A stretch of DNA of 64,000 nt from Danxiaibacter sp048498555 (GTDB lineage: Bacteria; Bacteroidota; Bacteroidia; Chitinophagales; Chitinophagaceae): positions 558,001 to 622,000 of the forward strand of contig JBEHXT010000001.1 in assembly GCA_048498555.1 (NCBI GenBank). Direction: 5' to 3'. A program made the position numbers and the translations under genes. Positions 34,600-43,837 of the stretch are shown here, one piece after another. The notes under the pieces were generated by a model, which worked only from the letters and a program-made list of their open reading frames with translations, was not told where the DNA came from and did not search any database. Each line of letters begins with the position of its first letter. Position 1 is the first letter of the stretch.

Positions 34600-36465
34600 A
34601 TGCAAACTTCCCTTAAAAATCAATTCACCAGAGAAGCTATTAAAGCTCGTCTCATGGATAATGCCTCTAGTCTTTGGGACGTAAAAAATATAAACGCGCT
34701 TGATCCATTTGTTAAGTTGTTGATGGAAGCCTTCAGTACCGAAGTGTATCGCGCAGCAAACGAAGTTCAGAATATCGAAGGACGTATACTGGATAAAATA
34801 GCGCAGTTGCTCACCCCTACCCTTCTTACAATGCCGCAACCTGCCCATGCTATCATGCGCGCCAGGCCCGTAGATGAAACGCTTCTGCTCAGTCCATATA
34901 CTTCGTTTGGTGCAAAAAAAAGATTATCGGGGCAGCAGGGCAAGCAAGAAGTGAACATAAATTTTACGCCGATTGATCAGACTTTTCTTGTTAATGCAGA
35001 AATTGTGTGCCTGGCAACCGGTCATCAGCTTTTTACTTTTGATAAAGCCGGTTACCGACAGTTAATAGCGAGAACTACAACACCACTCTCATGGGCAGCT
35101 TGCTATGTCGGTATTCAGGCCCCGGAGACATTAGCCAATCTTGCCAACGCATCCCTTTATTTTGATTTTCCAGCACACATAACACAAAACTGGATCTATC
35201 AGCTACTGCCTTTGTGCAAAGCAACAATCAACAACGGCCAAATAGAACTGCTTCCCGGACAACAGTATACCCACGATGATGCAAACGACACAGCAGAACG
35301 GATATTCGAAGCACATGACATAATGTTGAAAATAACTGAGAAGGTGAAAACGCTTTACAATCACAAATTCCTCACGTTGGGGAATCTTCCCATTTCTGCA
35401 TTGTTTAAAACAGCCGGGACACCAGAAGAAGTAAAAAAGTCTTTTAATACGCCGGCGGTTAACGAAAAATTGGGCAAAGGATTGCTCTGGCTAAAGCTCG
35501 ACTTTCCTGCAAGTTTTACATACGAAATTATGGAAGACCTGCACGTTCATCTCAACGCCTTTCCTGTTTTAAATCGTTCGTTTTTTAGCCATACTCATAA
35601 CCTAAAGTCACTGCAAAACATCATTCCTTTAAAAACAGACGTCACTGAAAGCTTCATGTCTGTTCACAGAATATCCGATAGCAACAATAAAACGCTGACG
35701 GAAATTCCTTATGGGCGTTCGGCAACCAGAAAAAACGGCTACTATTCACTAAGATATGGCGGCGCAGAAAGGTTTGACGACAGGTCAGCGCAAGATATTG
35801 TCAACTACCTTGTTGAATTATGCCGCGATGAAGTAGTTGCTTTTTCCTCTCTAAATGTAGATTTTATGATTTCCATTCTTGAAGTTATTGCCAAAGAGTT
35901 AAACACAATTGATCATAAGGCATCCAATATTGAAAAGCACGTGAAAAAGACAATCTCCTACCTAATTGCAGAACCATTCGACTTAAATAACACGCTTTTT
36001 GTGGAATATTGGGTAACACAAAGCTCATTGGCAAACAACATACGCCCTGGTACCTTTTTAAAACCTTCAGAAACATCTTTCCTCATCGGAGAAAAATGCG
36101 TACTGCTAACTGAAACAACCGGAGGTAAAGAAGGCCTTAAATCAGGAGAACGACTGAACGCTTACCGTTACAGCCTTGGCAGCCGGGACCGGCTAGTGAC
36201 TCAAGATGATATCCGCAACTTTTGCAAATATGAAATGGGCGAAAAATTTAAGGATATTAAATTTTCAAAAGGCCTTATGATATCACCTCATCCCAAACAA
36301 GGCTACCTAAGAACACTTGATGTGACGCTATTTCCTTATCGTTTTAACGAATTGAGCAACACAGAATGGGAACTTATCGCCAATGATCTTTTGTATAAAC
36401 TTAAAGCCGGTAGTTGCGGTGAGATTAACTATCGAATCTTTGTAAAACCAGCACCGACGGATTAA
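34600..36465 (+). CDS. tssF: T6SS baseplate protein TssF
   Basis: 621-residue wedge protein that pairs with TssG. Starts with the TssF-type helices FTREAIKARLMDNASSLWDV and DPFVKLLMEAFSTEVYRAAN, then the conserved LLTPTLLTMPQPAHAIMRAR segment (the proteobacterial LPPxxRP-like region). The middle carries RSFFSHTHNLKSLQNIIPLK and a YSLRYGGAERF stretch typical of family members; the C-terminus is a small beta domain. ATG at 34600 follows a 210-nt gap after the SH3b gene, so it probably has its own promoter. It is separated from tssE, tssG and tssK by the cargo island and faces tssR convergently. Confidence 0.9.
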   Translation: MQTSLKNQFTREAIKARLMDNASSLWDVKNINALDPFVKLLMEAFSTEVYRAANEVQNIEGRILDKIAQLLTPTLLTMPQPAHAIMRARPVDETLLLSPYTSFGAKKRLSGQQGKQEVNINFTPIDQTFLVNAEIVCLATGHQLFTFDKAGYRQLIARTTTPLSWAACYVGIQAPETLANLANASLYFDFPAHITQNWIYQLLPLCKATINNGQIELLPGQQYTHDDANDTAERIFEAHDIMLKITEKVKTLYNHKFLTLGNLPISALFKTAGTPEEVKKSFNTPAVNEKLGKGLLWLKLDFPASFTYEIMEDLHVHLNAFPVLNRSFFSHTHNLKSLQNIIPLKTDVTESFMSVHRISDSNNKTLTEIPYGRSATRKNGYYSLRYGGAERFDDRSAQDIVNYLVELCRDEVVAFSSLNVDFMISILEVIAKELNTIDHKASNIEKHVKKTISYLIAEPFDLNNTLFVEYWVTQSSLANNIRPGTFLKPSETSFLIGEKCVLLTETTGGKEGLKSGERLNAYRYSLGSRDRLVTQDDIRNFCKYEMGEKFKDIKFSKGLMISPHPKQGYLRTLDVTLFPYRFNELSNTEWELIANDLLYKLKAGSCGEINYRIFVKPAPTD

Positions 36466-36506
36466 CCAATAAGCGACATTCAAAAAGGCTGAAAACCACA
36501 TACCAT

Positions 36507-36539
36507 CCAGGTTGCAGCAGCTTCCAACCTGCAGCCTGG
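36507..36539. terminator. Hairpin between convergent tssF and tssR
   Basis: CCAGGTTGCAG (36507-36517) pairs with CTGCAGCCTGG (36529-36539), 11 bp with one G-U type mismatch and an 11-nt loop. It ends directly at the tssR stop codon. No strong T-run, but it can serve both convergent genes. Confidence 0.6.
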
Positions 36540-36540
36540 A

Positions 36541-38910
36541 TTAAAACAATTTTGCTCCTGCCAGCATATAATATTTCTGTCCATTAGAAGTAAAGACATA
36601 CTCCTTATCAGCGGCATGCGCCTTCATCCATGCAGATTTATCTTTGAAAATTTTTAGGATGGCTAAAATCTCTTCGTCTGTTAGTTGGCCTTTCTTTTTA
36701 ATTGTATATAACTGTTTTGTTTGCAATAGGCTGTCATTGGTTTTATATCCAGTCATCATATCAACTGCTGTAGCAAATGAATAGCTTTTGTAACCCGCTA
36801 TTTTCTTAAACCCAAGTCTATTTGACGCGGCTTTCAATTCTTTGTAAAAATGCCTGTAGATATACCGACGGCCTTGATGCGCCTCATCGTACAACTTTCC
36901 CAATTTCTCGAAAACACTTTGCATTTGTGCATATTCATCTTCAGCCAGCAACAAGCCTTTTTGTAACCCATTTAACTGATCACCATTTATAGAATAAGAA
37001 ATCCAGGCAGGAATACAAAACACGGGCGATCCGGGATGAACAAACTGTATCAATTTCCCTGGCAAATACCGGTCTGCATACAGCGGAAAGTAATTTTTAT
37101 AACGACTCAAAATTTTTGTATTGTTGAATCCAAATGTGCCGAAATATTTTTTATAAGAACTGCTAATCGCATAGTTGTCTCGCTGAATATCTGCAACAAG
37201 GCTTTCAAGGTTCTTTTCCAGTAAGTAAGGAGGCATTATTCGATTTTTTGCCGGAAAGATCACATATCCAGGTTCCATAGACCGTTCTGGATATTCAAGA
37301 TAGTACACTCCTGAATCGCCGCCCAAGAGGGAAAAATCGCTTTCGGCTAATACCTGTTTTGAATCAATCAGTTTTTCTTTCTTTAGCTCGGCATTGTTAG
37401 CAGCTGTGTTTAAAACAAGATCCTTTGCTTCTATTACAAAATCATTAAACGATGGATGTGAAATGTTATGGGTTTGAAAAATCAACATTCTGGCATTTAC
37501 ACGGTTTATAGCGTTAACAACATCACTCCATGAAGCGTCCCGGCCCATATTATTTCCAGCAGCACCAATCACTACAATAATGTTACTTTCCCCACGATGA
37601 TCACTCAGCAGCGCAGCCCCCTTTTGCAAACCCGTAAACATTGCCTGGGCAATTGTATCATTATTGCACTTATCAGCATCCCCCAATTGTCTCTGAAAAA
37701 ACTCAGCAAGCTCTTCAATACCTTCATGCAGCCTAAACACATTATTCTTTTCACATTCAACAAGATTACCTTTATAAACAACGGCTCCGTATTTCACATT
37801 CTTAAAGCCATCGTTATTCCTTAGGTTTGCACTCAAAGATTGAAAAGTATTCAGCAGGCTGCTTACATATTTCGAATTGTTCTTCCCTCCATCTACAACA
37901 AAAACAATATTCAGATTCCCTTGAGCACGGCTATTTTTTTGGCTCTCGTCATAATTGATTTTATTCCCCAGAACATTAATGGCAAAATTATTACTATAGT
38001 CAAACACATCTGCCAACACATAAGTCTTCAGGTAATTGGTTATTGAGTCATGCCTGACACTTTTTTCTATGCCGTACATCCCATCTATCCGCTTTTGGTG
38101 TTCAACGTTTACAGCCGTAGAAAAAAAAGACGCATCGTTCAATGTATCTATATAGAATCGCTGATCGTTATTTGAGGAAGCCGAAGACACTAAGCACAAT
38201 CGTGTTCCCCACAACTTCAGATAATCTGCATCCATCCACCCAATTATATTTTTCCTGCAACTATCGGCTGTGAACTGGGCTGCTTTGCCAACCAACCATC
38301 TTTTACCATCGGCAGACTCTTTATAAACAAATAAAAGATCTCTCAAAGCAACCTTCATATATTGAGTGCTAGCGATTGGTGATGAAAAAGATAACAATGA
38401 ATCATTCGTCACGTTGTCAGCATTAAATTGTATTGCATTTTCATTTTTAAAAGCAGTTACAGCTTTAATGGGCAACAACGATGAGCTGTCTTTTATCGAA
38501 CCGTGCCATAACAAAAGGTTTTCTCTTTTAATCCAACCAAGATATTCTGCATTTTTCGCGTCTACTTTGTGTTTGCCTGGAGATTCTAGCAATTTGGGAT
38601 CGTATTTAATCAACTCGACAAATTCGCCTTTTTGTCCAACCACATAACATGCATCCATAAATGCGAGGCTCTTAAAAACAATACCGCTTTCAGCTTTCGT
38701 GTACGTAAAGTTTTCATTTCTGTCAGAAAATACAATCCAGTTTTGTCTTCCTGGAAAATAACCTGTTGTTAAAGCATAATCTTCTCCTTTCAAGCTATAC
38801 GCACTGATTGCAGGAGTTCTACGGATACTCATCTTCTTGACAAAAAACTGAGCTAATCCAAGGTTGATTAAACAGGCATTTAGAATAACAGTCAGGAAAA
38901 GGCTTCTCAT
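36541..38910 (-). CDS. tssR: T6SS membrane-complex protein TssR with vWA-like domain
   Basis: 789-residue exported protein: signal peptide MRSLFLTVILNACLINLGLA, then a beta-rich N-terminal half and a central von Willebrand A-like domain (about 335-510): NIVFVVDGGKNNSKYVSSL, VKYGAVVYKGN, SNIIVVIGAAGNN. The metal site is degenerate (DGGKN where DxSxS is usual), so a structural role is likely. TssR is the periplasmic member of the Bacteroidota TssNQOPR complex. Last gene of the minus-strand block tssQ-O-P-R, 57 nt after tssP, which supports the call. Confidence 0.8.
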   Translation of the reverse strand: MRSLFLTVILNACLINLGLAQFFVKKMSIRRTPAISAYSLKGEDYALTTGYFPGRQNWIVFSDRNENFTYTKAESGIVFKSLAFMDACYVVGQKGEFVELIKYDPKLLESPGKHKVDAKNAEYLGWIKRENLLLWHGSIKDSSSLLPIKAVTAFKNENAIQFNADNVTNDSLLSFSSPIASTQYMKVALRDLLFVYKESADGKRWLVGKAAQFTADSCRKNIIGWMDADYLKLWGTRLCLVSSASSNNDQRFYIDTLNDASFFSTAVNVEHQKRIDGMYGIEKSVRHDSITNYLKTYVLADVFDYSNNFAINVLGNKINYDESQKNSRAQGNLNIVFVVDGGKNNSKYVSSLLNTFQSLSANLRNNDGFKNVKYGAVVYKGNLVECEKNNVFRLHEGIEELAEFFQRQLGDADKCNNDTIAQAMFTGLQKGAALLSDHRGESNIIVVIGAAGNNMGRDASWSDVVNAINRVNARMLIFQTHNISHPSFNDFVIEAKDLVLNTAANNAELKKEKLIDSKQVLAESDFSLLGGDSGVYYLEYPERSMEPGYVIFPAKNRIMPPYLLEKNLESLVADIQRDNYAISSSYKKYFGTFGFNNTKILSRYKNYFPLYADRYLPGKLIQFVHPGSPVFCIPAWISYSINGDQLNGLQKGLLLAEDEYAQMQSVFEKLGKLYDEAHQGRRYIYRHFYKELKAASNRLGFKKIAGYKSYSFATAVDMMTGYKTNDSLLQTKQLYTIKKKGQLTDEEILAILKIFKDKSAWMKAHAADKEYVFTSNGQKYYMLAGAKLF

Positions 38911-38967
38911 TGGGAAAGGGTTATTTATGCTATGATAAAAAGAGCGCTGATTTATTGGATATCCATT

Positions 38968-39879
38968 TTATTGCAATTTTCTACTCTGTTTCACATCAAT
39001 CACCTTCATGCATTTAAGGTCATCCTGAAGAGTGAGTTTAACCGATTGAATCTCCACGGCTCTATCAAACTGTAAGCCCAGGCAATAACTACTAAAATCA
39101 TTTATCTTTTGTCCATTAATCTTAACGGCAACCTTTTCATTCCTGCACAAATATTTATCAAGGAGGTAATAGTAATGCCTGTTAAAATTGTTGCCATCAG
39201 CAATCTCCTGCAAGTGGGATTTAAAATCATTTTCCCGTTGCCTGTACGCGCTGTCAAAGTTCAATATACTATCCTGGCTCGCCCTAAAAGAAGGATCAAT
39301 ATGAATTTTCTGCCGTGCAGGATATTCGTTGTTATCTGTGTAAAGCAAAATGGTATAATCGCCGGGAGCCTGGTAAAAATATTGCACAAACGACTCCTTT
39401 GAATCAACGGCATTTGTTTCTCCAAATCGCCAGCGATACTCCTTTGCTCCTTTGCCACTCGCCCTAAAAACAAGGTTTTCAAATTGCATACCGCTCTGCG
39501 GGCCCAGGATATAAGTAATTGAATCTTCTATGGCATATACTCTTGTGGTATCTTTTACCGTAACAAAGAATGTATCCGTGTATTTATTATTTATTGTTAA
39601 ACGAACCGTATAGTTACCCGCATGTTCATATATGTGGTAACCAGATGCCGAGAAAGCCTGCGAGCCATCGCCAAACAACCACCTTTGCTGTTTGGCAAAA
39701 CTTGTGCTATCTGCAAAAAAAAGCGTATCCTTTAATGAAACCACCCTCGGATAAACAACAGCAATAACATCTTCGTTGGCCGGCATAAATCTTTTTATCC
39801 CCACTATACAAAGAATTATAAGAACAGCTACTATTGAAGTAAACAGTCCAACCTTGAAACTATTTCGATTATAAAACAT
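38968..39879 (-). CDS. tssP: T6SS inner-membrane PKD-domain protein, TssP candidate
   Basis: 303 residues with one N-terminal membrane anchor (VGLFTSIVAVLIILCIVGIK) and a periplasmic body. Two PKD-type beta-sandwich units are visible: RWLFGDGSQAFSASGYHIYE with HAGNYTVRLTI, and YRWRFGETNAVDSKESFVQY with PGDYTILLYTD. The C-terminal part is helical, ending in a beta segment with two Cys. Placed between the small TssO-like protein (9-nt gap) and tssR, this matches the tssN-Q-O-P-R order known from Bacteroides. The letter assignment relies on that order more than on sequence identity. Confidence 0.65.
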   Translation of the reverse strand: MFYNRNSFKVGLFTSIVAVLIILCIVGIKRFMPANEDVIAVVYPRVVSLKDTLFFADSTSFAKQQRWLFGDGSQAFSASGYHIYEHAGNYTVRLTINNKYTDTFFVTVKDTTRVYAIEDSITYILGPQSGMQFENLVFRASGKGAKEYRWRFGETNAVDSKESFVQYFYQAPGDYTILLYTDNNEYPARQKIHIDPSFRASQDSILNFDSAYRQRENDFKSHLQEIADGNNFNRHYYYLLDKYLCRNEKVAVKINGQKINDFSSYCLGLQFDRAVEIQSVKLTLQDDLKCMKVIDVKQSRKLQ

Positions 39880-39888
39880 TCTTTATGC

Positions 39889-40419
39889 TTAATTGGCTTT
39901 TGCGGCCTGTGCAGCGCGCAATTGATTTACTAAAACTTCTCCATCCTTATAACCAATCTCGCAATCGGTCAGTTGTTTTTGGAACATCTGCACATTTGCG
40001 AGCTTGCGCTTCAATGTTTGCATATCTTCAAAATAACCTGTGAGGAATGTTGCCATCTGGTGGAAACTTGTGAAACGAATGTCATGCGCGGTTACATTAT
40101 CCGAAAGGTCATTCAGCTCATTCACCTGGCTTCTGATATCGGCTTCGACAATTGCATTAAGTTGTCCACCCTGCAGTACGGTTATTCGTTCAAACGTGCT
40201 ATCAAAAAGGGCTGAAGCATACTTTTTCCGTTCATCAAATTCGCCGGCTTTTTTAAGATAAGCGTCTTCAACGATAGAAAGGGATGTAAATGGGCTATTG
40301 ATATTTCTAAAAATGATCCACACAAGCAACACCAACGTAAGCACAAATATGCAAACGAGATAAATAAAATATTGACGCTTTTCTTTTCGTCCAAGGGTTA
40401 TCAGGTTATCTTTTTCCAC
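39889..40419 (-). CDS. tssO: T6SS single-pass membrane protein, TssO candidate
   Basis: 176 residues: short basic cytosolic N-terminus with RKEKRQ, one membrane helix (YFIYLVCIFVLTLVLLVWII), then a periplasmic helical domain (ADIRSQVNELNDLSDNVTAH, FEDMQTLKRKLANVQMFQKQ) that looks coiled-coil-like. Topology and position fit TssO of the Bacteroidota membrane complex. It is 9 nt from both neighbours, so tightly co-transcribed. It shares topology with the upstream 166-residue protein; which of the two is TssO and which TssQ is not certain. Confidence 0.62.
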   Translation of the reverse strand: MEKDNLITLGRKEKRQYFIYLVCIFVLTLVLLVWIIFRNINSPFTSLSIVEDAYLKKAGEFDERKKYASALFDSTFERITVLQGGQLNAIVEADIRSQVNELNDLSDNVTAHDIRFTSFHQMATFLTGYFEDMQTLKRKLANVQMFQKQLTDCEIGYKDGEVLVNQLRAAQAAKAN

Positions 40420-40428
40420 AGGGTGTTT

Positions 40429-40929
40429 TTAATTTGCCAATTGATTATGTCTTAATATCGAATTTCTGATCGAAGTATTCTTTTCCATGCAACTCCGGAG
40501 ATCTCTTTTGAGCAGGTCTTCTGTACTCCTGATCTTTACAAGCGAATCTTTAAGAAGGACCATCGTGTTCAACCTGTTCAGCACGCACGCATATGTCGAA
40601 AAAGAGTTACTACTGTCTTCTCCCATCTGCTTAATCATGCGATCTCGTTGATCAACGATGAATTTTTCCAGGAACATATAGTTGTCTACTTTATCAGCGT
40701 CGATATAAGAAAGGCTTTTATAAAGAGAATCCATCTGTTCCTGCAATATGAGTTGCTTATTAATATTATTTTTGTATTCCTGTATCTTGGACAGGTAAAC
40801 AGATTTCTGTTTTTCCACAGCCCATACAAATAAATACACAGGTAATAAGGACGCACAGATGAGGAGTGCAAACAACAGCCAAAAATAAAGGGTCTTCCTT
40901 CTGATCTCACTTCTGTTATGAGCTATCAT
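40429..40929 (-). CDS. tssQ: T6SS single-pass membrane protein, TssQ candidate
   Basis: 166 residues: basic N-terminus (RSEIRRK), one membrane helix (YFWLLFALLICASLLPVYLF), then a periplasmic helical, coiled-coil-like domain (QEYKNNINKQLILQEQMDSL, SLVKIRSTEDLLKRDLRSCM). First gene of the minus-strand membrane-complex block, 9 nt before the TssO candidate. Assigned TssQ because the block then follows the order Q-O-P-R; the two small proteins are so alike in layout that the names could be swapped. It has no lipobox. Confidence 0.55.
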   Translation of the reverse strand: MIAHNRSEIRRKTLYFWLLFALLICASLLPVYLFVWAVEKQKSVYLSKIQEYKNNINKQLILQEQMDSLYKSLSYIDADKVDNYMFLEKFIVDQRDRMIKQMGEDSSNSFSTYACVLNRLNTMVLLKDSLVKIRSTEDLLKRDLRSCMEKNTSIRNSILRHNQLAN

Positions 40930-41098
40930 GAAAACGTGGGTTTAGGATTACAAATATATATAAATGAAACTACATGTATTATTTTTTATATTTAGTTGAA
41001 TAAGTTCATTTCACCACCTATCCCAACTTCGTTTTCCTCCAACATTTTTTCGCGTAACTTTCTAATAACTATTTGCGCAAACTTTTCAACGGTTTTCT

Positions 41099-41578
41099 AT
41101 GCAAATGAAACAACACCTCATCGACACATTCCTTTTCAATGATGCAACCAATAAACAATTGCTTCAAAAAATAAAATTGCTGCCGGAACCTAATGAAGCT
41201 GTTGCATTCTTTAGCCATCTCATCAATAGCCAGTACAAATGGATGGCACGCATAAGGCATGAGCCTAAAGCACCGCAAATGGATTGGTGGCTGCCCGTTT
41301 ATTCAATTGAATCATTAGAAGAAGAATGGAACAAAAGCCTTAGGCCGTGGCTTGAATATATTGAACAAAGGGATGATGAAGAACTACAAACCGACGTAAC
41401 GTTCATAGGTTATGACGGAAGTACCTGGGCCGCGACACCTGCTGATATTGCATTACAGCTTAACTACCATTCCATCCATCATCGTGCACAAATTCAAACA
41501 CTTATCCGTAAGCAGGGATTGGAGCCTGATTTTGTGGATTATATTGGAACGAAGTACCGCAGAATCCACGAAGGCTGA
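41099..41578 (+). CDS. DinB-like four-helix-bundle protein
   Basis: 159 residues. DinB/YfiT-like bundle with metal-type histidines: SHLINSQYKWMARI in the second helix and NYHSIHHRAQIQTLIRKQG in the fourth (HxxxHHR, the usual pair). Members are metal-binding thiol-transferase-like or stress proteins of unknown substrate. ATG at 41099 is the first start. The gene stands alone right beside the T6SS membrane block but on the other strand; no functional tie is evident. Confidence 0.8.
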   Translation: MQMKQHLIDTFLFNDATNKQLLQKIKLLPEPNEAVAFFSHLINSQYKWMARIRHEPKAPQMDWWLPVYSIESLEEEWNKSLRPWLEYIEQRDDEELQTDVTFIGYDGSTWAATPADIALQLNYHSIHHRAQIQTLIRKQGLEPDFVDYIGTKYRRIHEG

Positions 41579-42085
41579 TGGTCAATGGTGAATAGTGAAT
41601 AGTGAAAATTGCAGCACGCTATTTTTTTGTAACATTCTACGGAAGGCTTATACTGAAATGAAGAATAAAATCTGTAGTCAAAGGTGAATGATGAATGGTC
41701 AAAATTGCAGTACGCTGTTCTTTTTGTAACAACCTGCGAATGCTTATACTTAAATGATGAATAAAATCAATAGTCAATGGTGAATAGTGAATAGTGAAAA
41801 TTGCAGCATGCTATTTTTTTGTAACATTCTACGGAAGGCCTATACTGAAATGAAGAATAAAATCTGTAGTCAAAGGTGAATGATGAATGGTGAATAGTGA
41901 AAATTGAAGCACCTGTAATTTTTGTAATGACCTATACTGAAATGATTAATAAAGTGGATGGCGAACAGTCAACGCTAGCTTTTGTTATTAGAGCAAGAGA
42001 TTGTCGCTAACTCTAAAGCTTAATCAAGTCAACGCAAGCCTGCACCTTTGATTATCTACCATTGACTATTCACCCTTCCCTTTCC
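41579..42085. other. 507-base intergenic region, mostly tandem repeat
   Basis: No gene is supported. The first 375 bases are the 96-bp tandem repeat listed separately. The remainder (41956-42085) has no open frame of note and ends with a reverse-complement copy of the repeat's word (ACCATTGACTATTCACCC). Confidence 0.7.
41581..41955. repeat. Tandem repeat, four copies of a 96-bp unit
   Basis: Units begin with GTCAA at 41581, 41677, 41773 and 41869, exactly 96 bp apart. Units 1 and 3 are near-identical, as are the starts of 2 and 4, so a 192-bp block appears to have doubled. Each unit has GTCAA-GGTGAAT words, AAAATTG, a GCTNTTNTTTTTGTAAC segment and TATACTGAAATGA. Unit 4 is shortened. Inside each unit smaller AATAGTGA repeats are visible. 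Confidence 0.9.
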
Positions 42086-43087
42086 CTATTTTCCAGCTTT
42101 ATCCCTCCTCTCCTTCAGCTCTCTCCAGGTAGTTAAAATAATGCCTTCTTTCTGAAGCGCATCTTTAAAAGCAGGATCCATCATTGCCAGCATATCGCCG
42201 CGGCGAACCGGGCCTGAATCAGAGATTTCTTTAAACACTTCAGTAGTGGCAGTGCAATGCATGATCATCATGGTTACGCCGGGTTGTAATGACTTTAACC
42301 CTTCAATATATTTCTGCGTTTTATATGCCTGCAGTTTTTTATCATCTTTCTTTAACTCATCTGCAATGGGCCAGCCATAACTTGTGTTATGCAAATCATC
42401 CAACACGGGCAATCCCGCATCCCACAAGTTTTTACCTATCTGGCGAAACTGATTCATTTGGTCGTCCGAAAGCTTTTCCTGGGCCTGTATCAATGTAGCT
42501 TTACCGCCAGGAAACATTACCGGAATCTTGTTTTCAACGCCCAGGCGCAGGTATTGTTTTAAAAATTCAGGACTCGCAAACAGTGTACCCATGTGGCTAT
42601 CCAAATGCGTTGGCTTCATGCCCATTGTAACTGCTCTATCGAGTTGCGCTTTTATTTCTTTATACACTTCCTCAGGCGATGCATGTTGTACAACATCACC
42701 CGAGCCTCTCCATAAATTGCCTTCGGTATCTGTTAGCCCGGGAACATTTGATTTACCGGCCAATGGTACCCAACGGTAATTTTTCCATTCTGCATTTAAT
42801 GTTAAGTGCAGCCCGGCATCAACCTGTGGGTTGGCCTTTAGAAATGCAACAAATGCAGGCACCCAGGGGCAGGGCATCATTACACTGCAGCTATTTGCCA
42901 CACCTTTAGTTATTGCGTTTATTGCTCCTTCATTGGAGTCATAACTCATACCCGCGTCATCCACGTGCAATATCAGCACTTTTGCACCTTTGGGGTAGCC
43001 GAGTTTTTCAGCGTAAGTAGTTTCAGAAGTTTGTGCAGATGCGAATATTGTAATGCAGCAAAAAAGCAGGAAAGATAGTTTTTTCAT
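42086..43087 (-). CDS. Secreted ChbG/HpnK (YdjC)-family carbohydrate deacetylase
   Basis: 333 residues with a signal peptide (MKKLSFLLFCCITIFASAQ). The YdjC-type fold shows the metal motif VLILHVDDAGMSYDSNEGAI, GLHLTLNAEW, and THLDSHMGTLF, the usual Asp/His ligands. Family members remove acetyl groups from chito-oligosaccharides or related sugars; here the enzyme would be periplasmic rather than cytosolic, a common Bacteroidota variant. The end, MMIMHCTAT and GDMLAMMD, holds the return motif of the fold. It lies downstream of the NUDIX and ThuA genes on the same strand but with 186 nt between. Confidence 0.85.
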   Translation of the reverse strand: MKKLSFLLFCCITIFASAQTSETTYAEKLGYPKGAKVLILHVDDAGMSYDSNEGAINAITKGVANSCSVMMPCPWVPAFVAFLKANPQVDAGLHLTLNAEWKNYRWVPLAGKSNVPGLTDTEGNLWRGSGDVVQHASPEEVYKEIKAQLDRAVTMGMKPTHLDSHMGTLFASPEFLKQYLRLGVENKIPVMFPGGKATLIQAQEKLSDDQMNQFRQIGKNLWDAGLPVLDDLHNTSYGWPIADELKKDDKKLQAYKTQKYIEGLKSLQPGVTMMIMHCTATTEVFKEISDSGPVRRGDMLAMMDPAFKDALQKEGIILTTWRELKERRDKAGK

Positions 43088-43273
43088 ATTGCGAGTTTGG
43101 TTTGATAGGCAAATTCAAAAGTAAAAATTCAAAAGTAAAAACAAGCACGATGGTTGCACGCGGCGAAGCAATGAAGAAGCGGCGCAGCGTTTTTTATTAA
43201 TCTTACTTTCTTCTATTAGCGTCTCCTTTGTGCACCTTTCTGCCTTCGAGCCTTTGTGGCAAAAAAATCGTGG

Positions 43274-43831
43274 TTATAAAACGCCTTCCAGTAACATAAT
43301 TTTCACTTTCAACATAGCGGCTATTGAAACTGAATCAGTGATCGCTCCATTCATCACCATTTCATAAGCTTCATCAAACGGAATTTTCTTCACCATTAAT
43401 TCTTCCGTCTCTTCAGGATCAGGGTTGTGCATCGTTAGTTCGCGCGCGAGATAAATAATAGATAATTCATCACTGATTGAGTTGGATAAATGCATCTCAA
43501 TCAGCTTCGTCCATTGCGCCGCTTTCAATCCTGTTTCCTCCAGCAGTTCGCGCTTTGCGGCGGCAAGAGGCTCTTCATCAAAAGGGCCGCCACCTTCAGG
43601 AATCTCCCATGAATATTGGTCCAACGTAAACCGGAATTGCCCAACAAGATATGTGTTCATATTTTCATCCAACACCATCACACCTATAGCAAGATTCTTA
43701 AAATGCACCTTGCCATAAATCCCCTTTCCACCGGCTGGATTGAGTACATCATATTCCGTTACATTGATCCACTTGTTATCATATTTCTCCTGGGAACCAA
43801 GTATTGTCCAGGGGTTTGTTTGTTCGTTCAT
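43274..43831 (-). CDS. NUDIX hydrolase, ADP-ribose pyrophosphatase-like
   Basis: 185 residues. The Nudix box G80-x5-E86-x7-REL-L-E-E-T-G-L (80-102) is complete. The upstream SWEIPEGG is the usual lead-in for ADP-ribose/nucleoside-diphosphate-sugar pyrophosphatases. It hydrolyses a nucleoside diphosphate linked to a moiety X; ADP-ribose is the likeliest substrate from the box surroundings. Cytosolic, stand-alone, with repeat-rich DNA on its upstream side. Confidence 0.9.
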   Translation of the reverse strand: MNEQTNPWTILGSQEKYDNKWINVTEYDVLNPAGGKGIYGKVHFKNLAIGVMVLDENMNTYLVGQFRFTLDQYSWEIPEGGGPFDEEPLAAAKRELLEETGLKAAQWTKLIEMHLSNSISDELSIIYLARELTMHNPDPEETEELMVKKIPFDEAYEMVMNGAITDSVSIAAMLKVKIMLLEGVL

Positions 43832-43837
43832 GAAAGG

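Noticed and set aside
34416..34616. 66-codon open frame before tssF
   Set aside because: It overlaps the tssF start, has no family feature, and the A/T-rich codon pattern fits an upstream untranslated leader.
41581..41955. CRISPR array
   Set aside because: The whole 96-bp unit repeats; there are no unique spacers and no cas genes anywhere.
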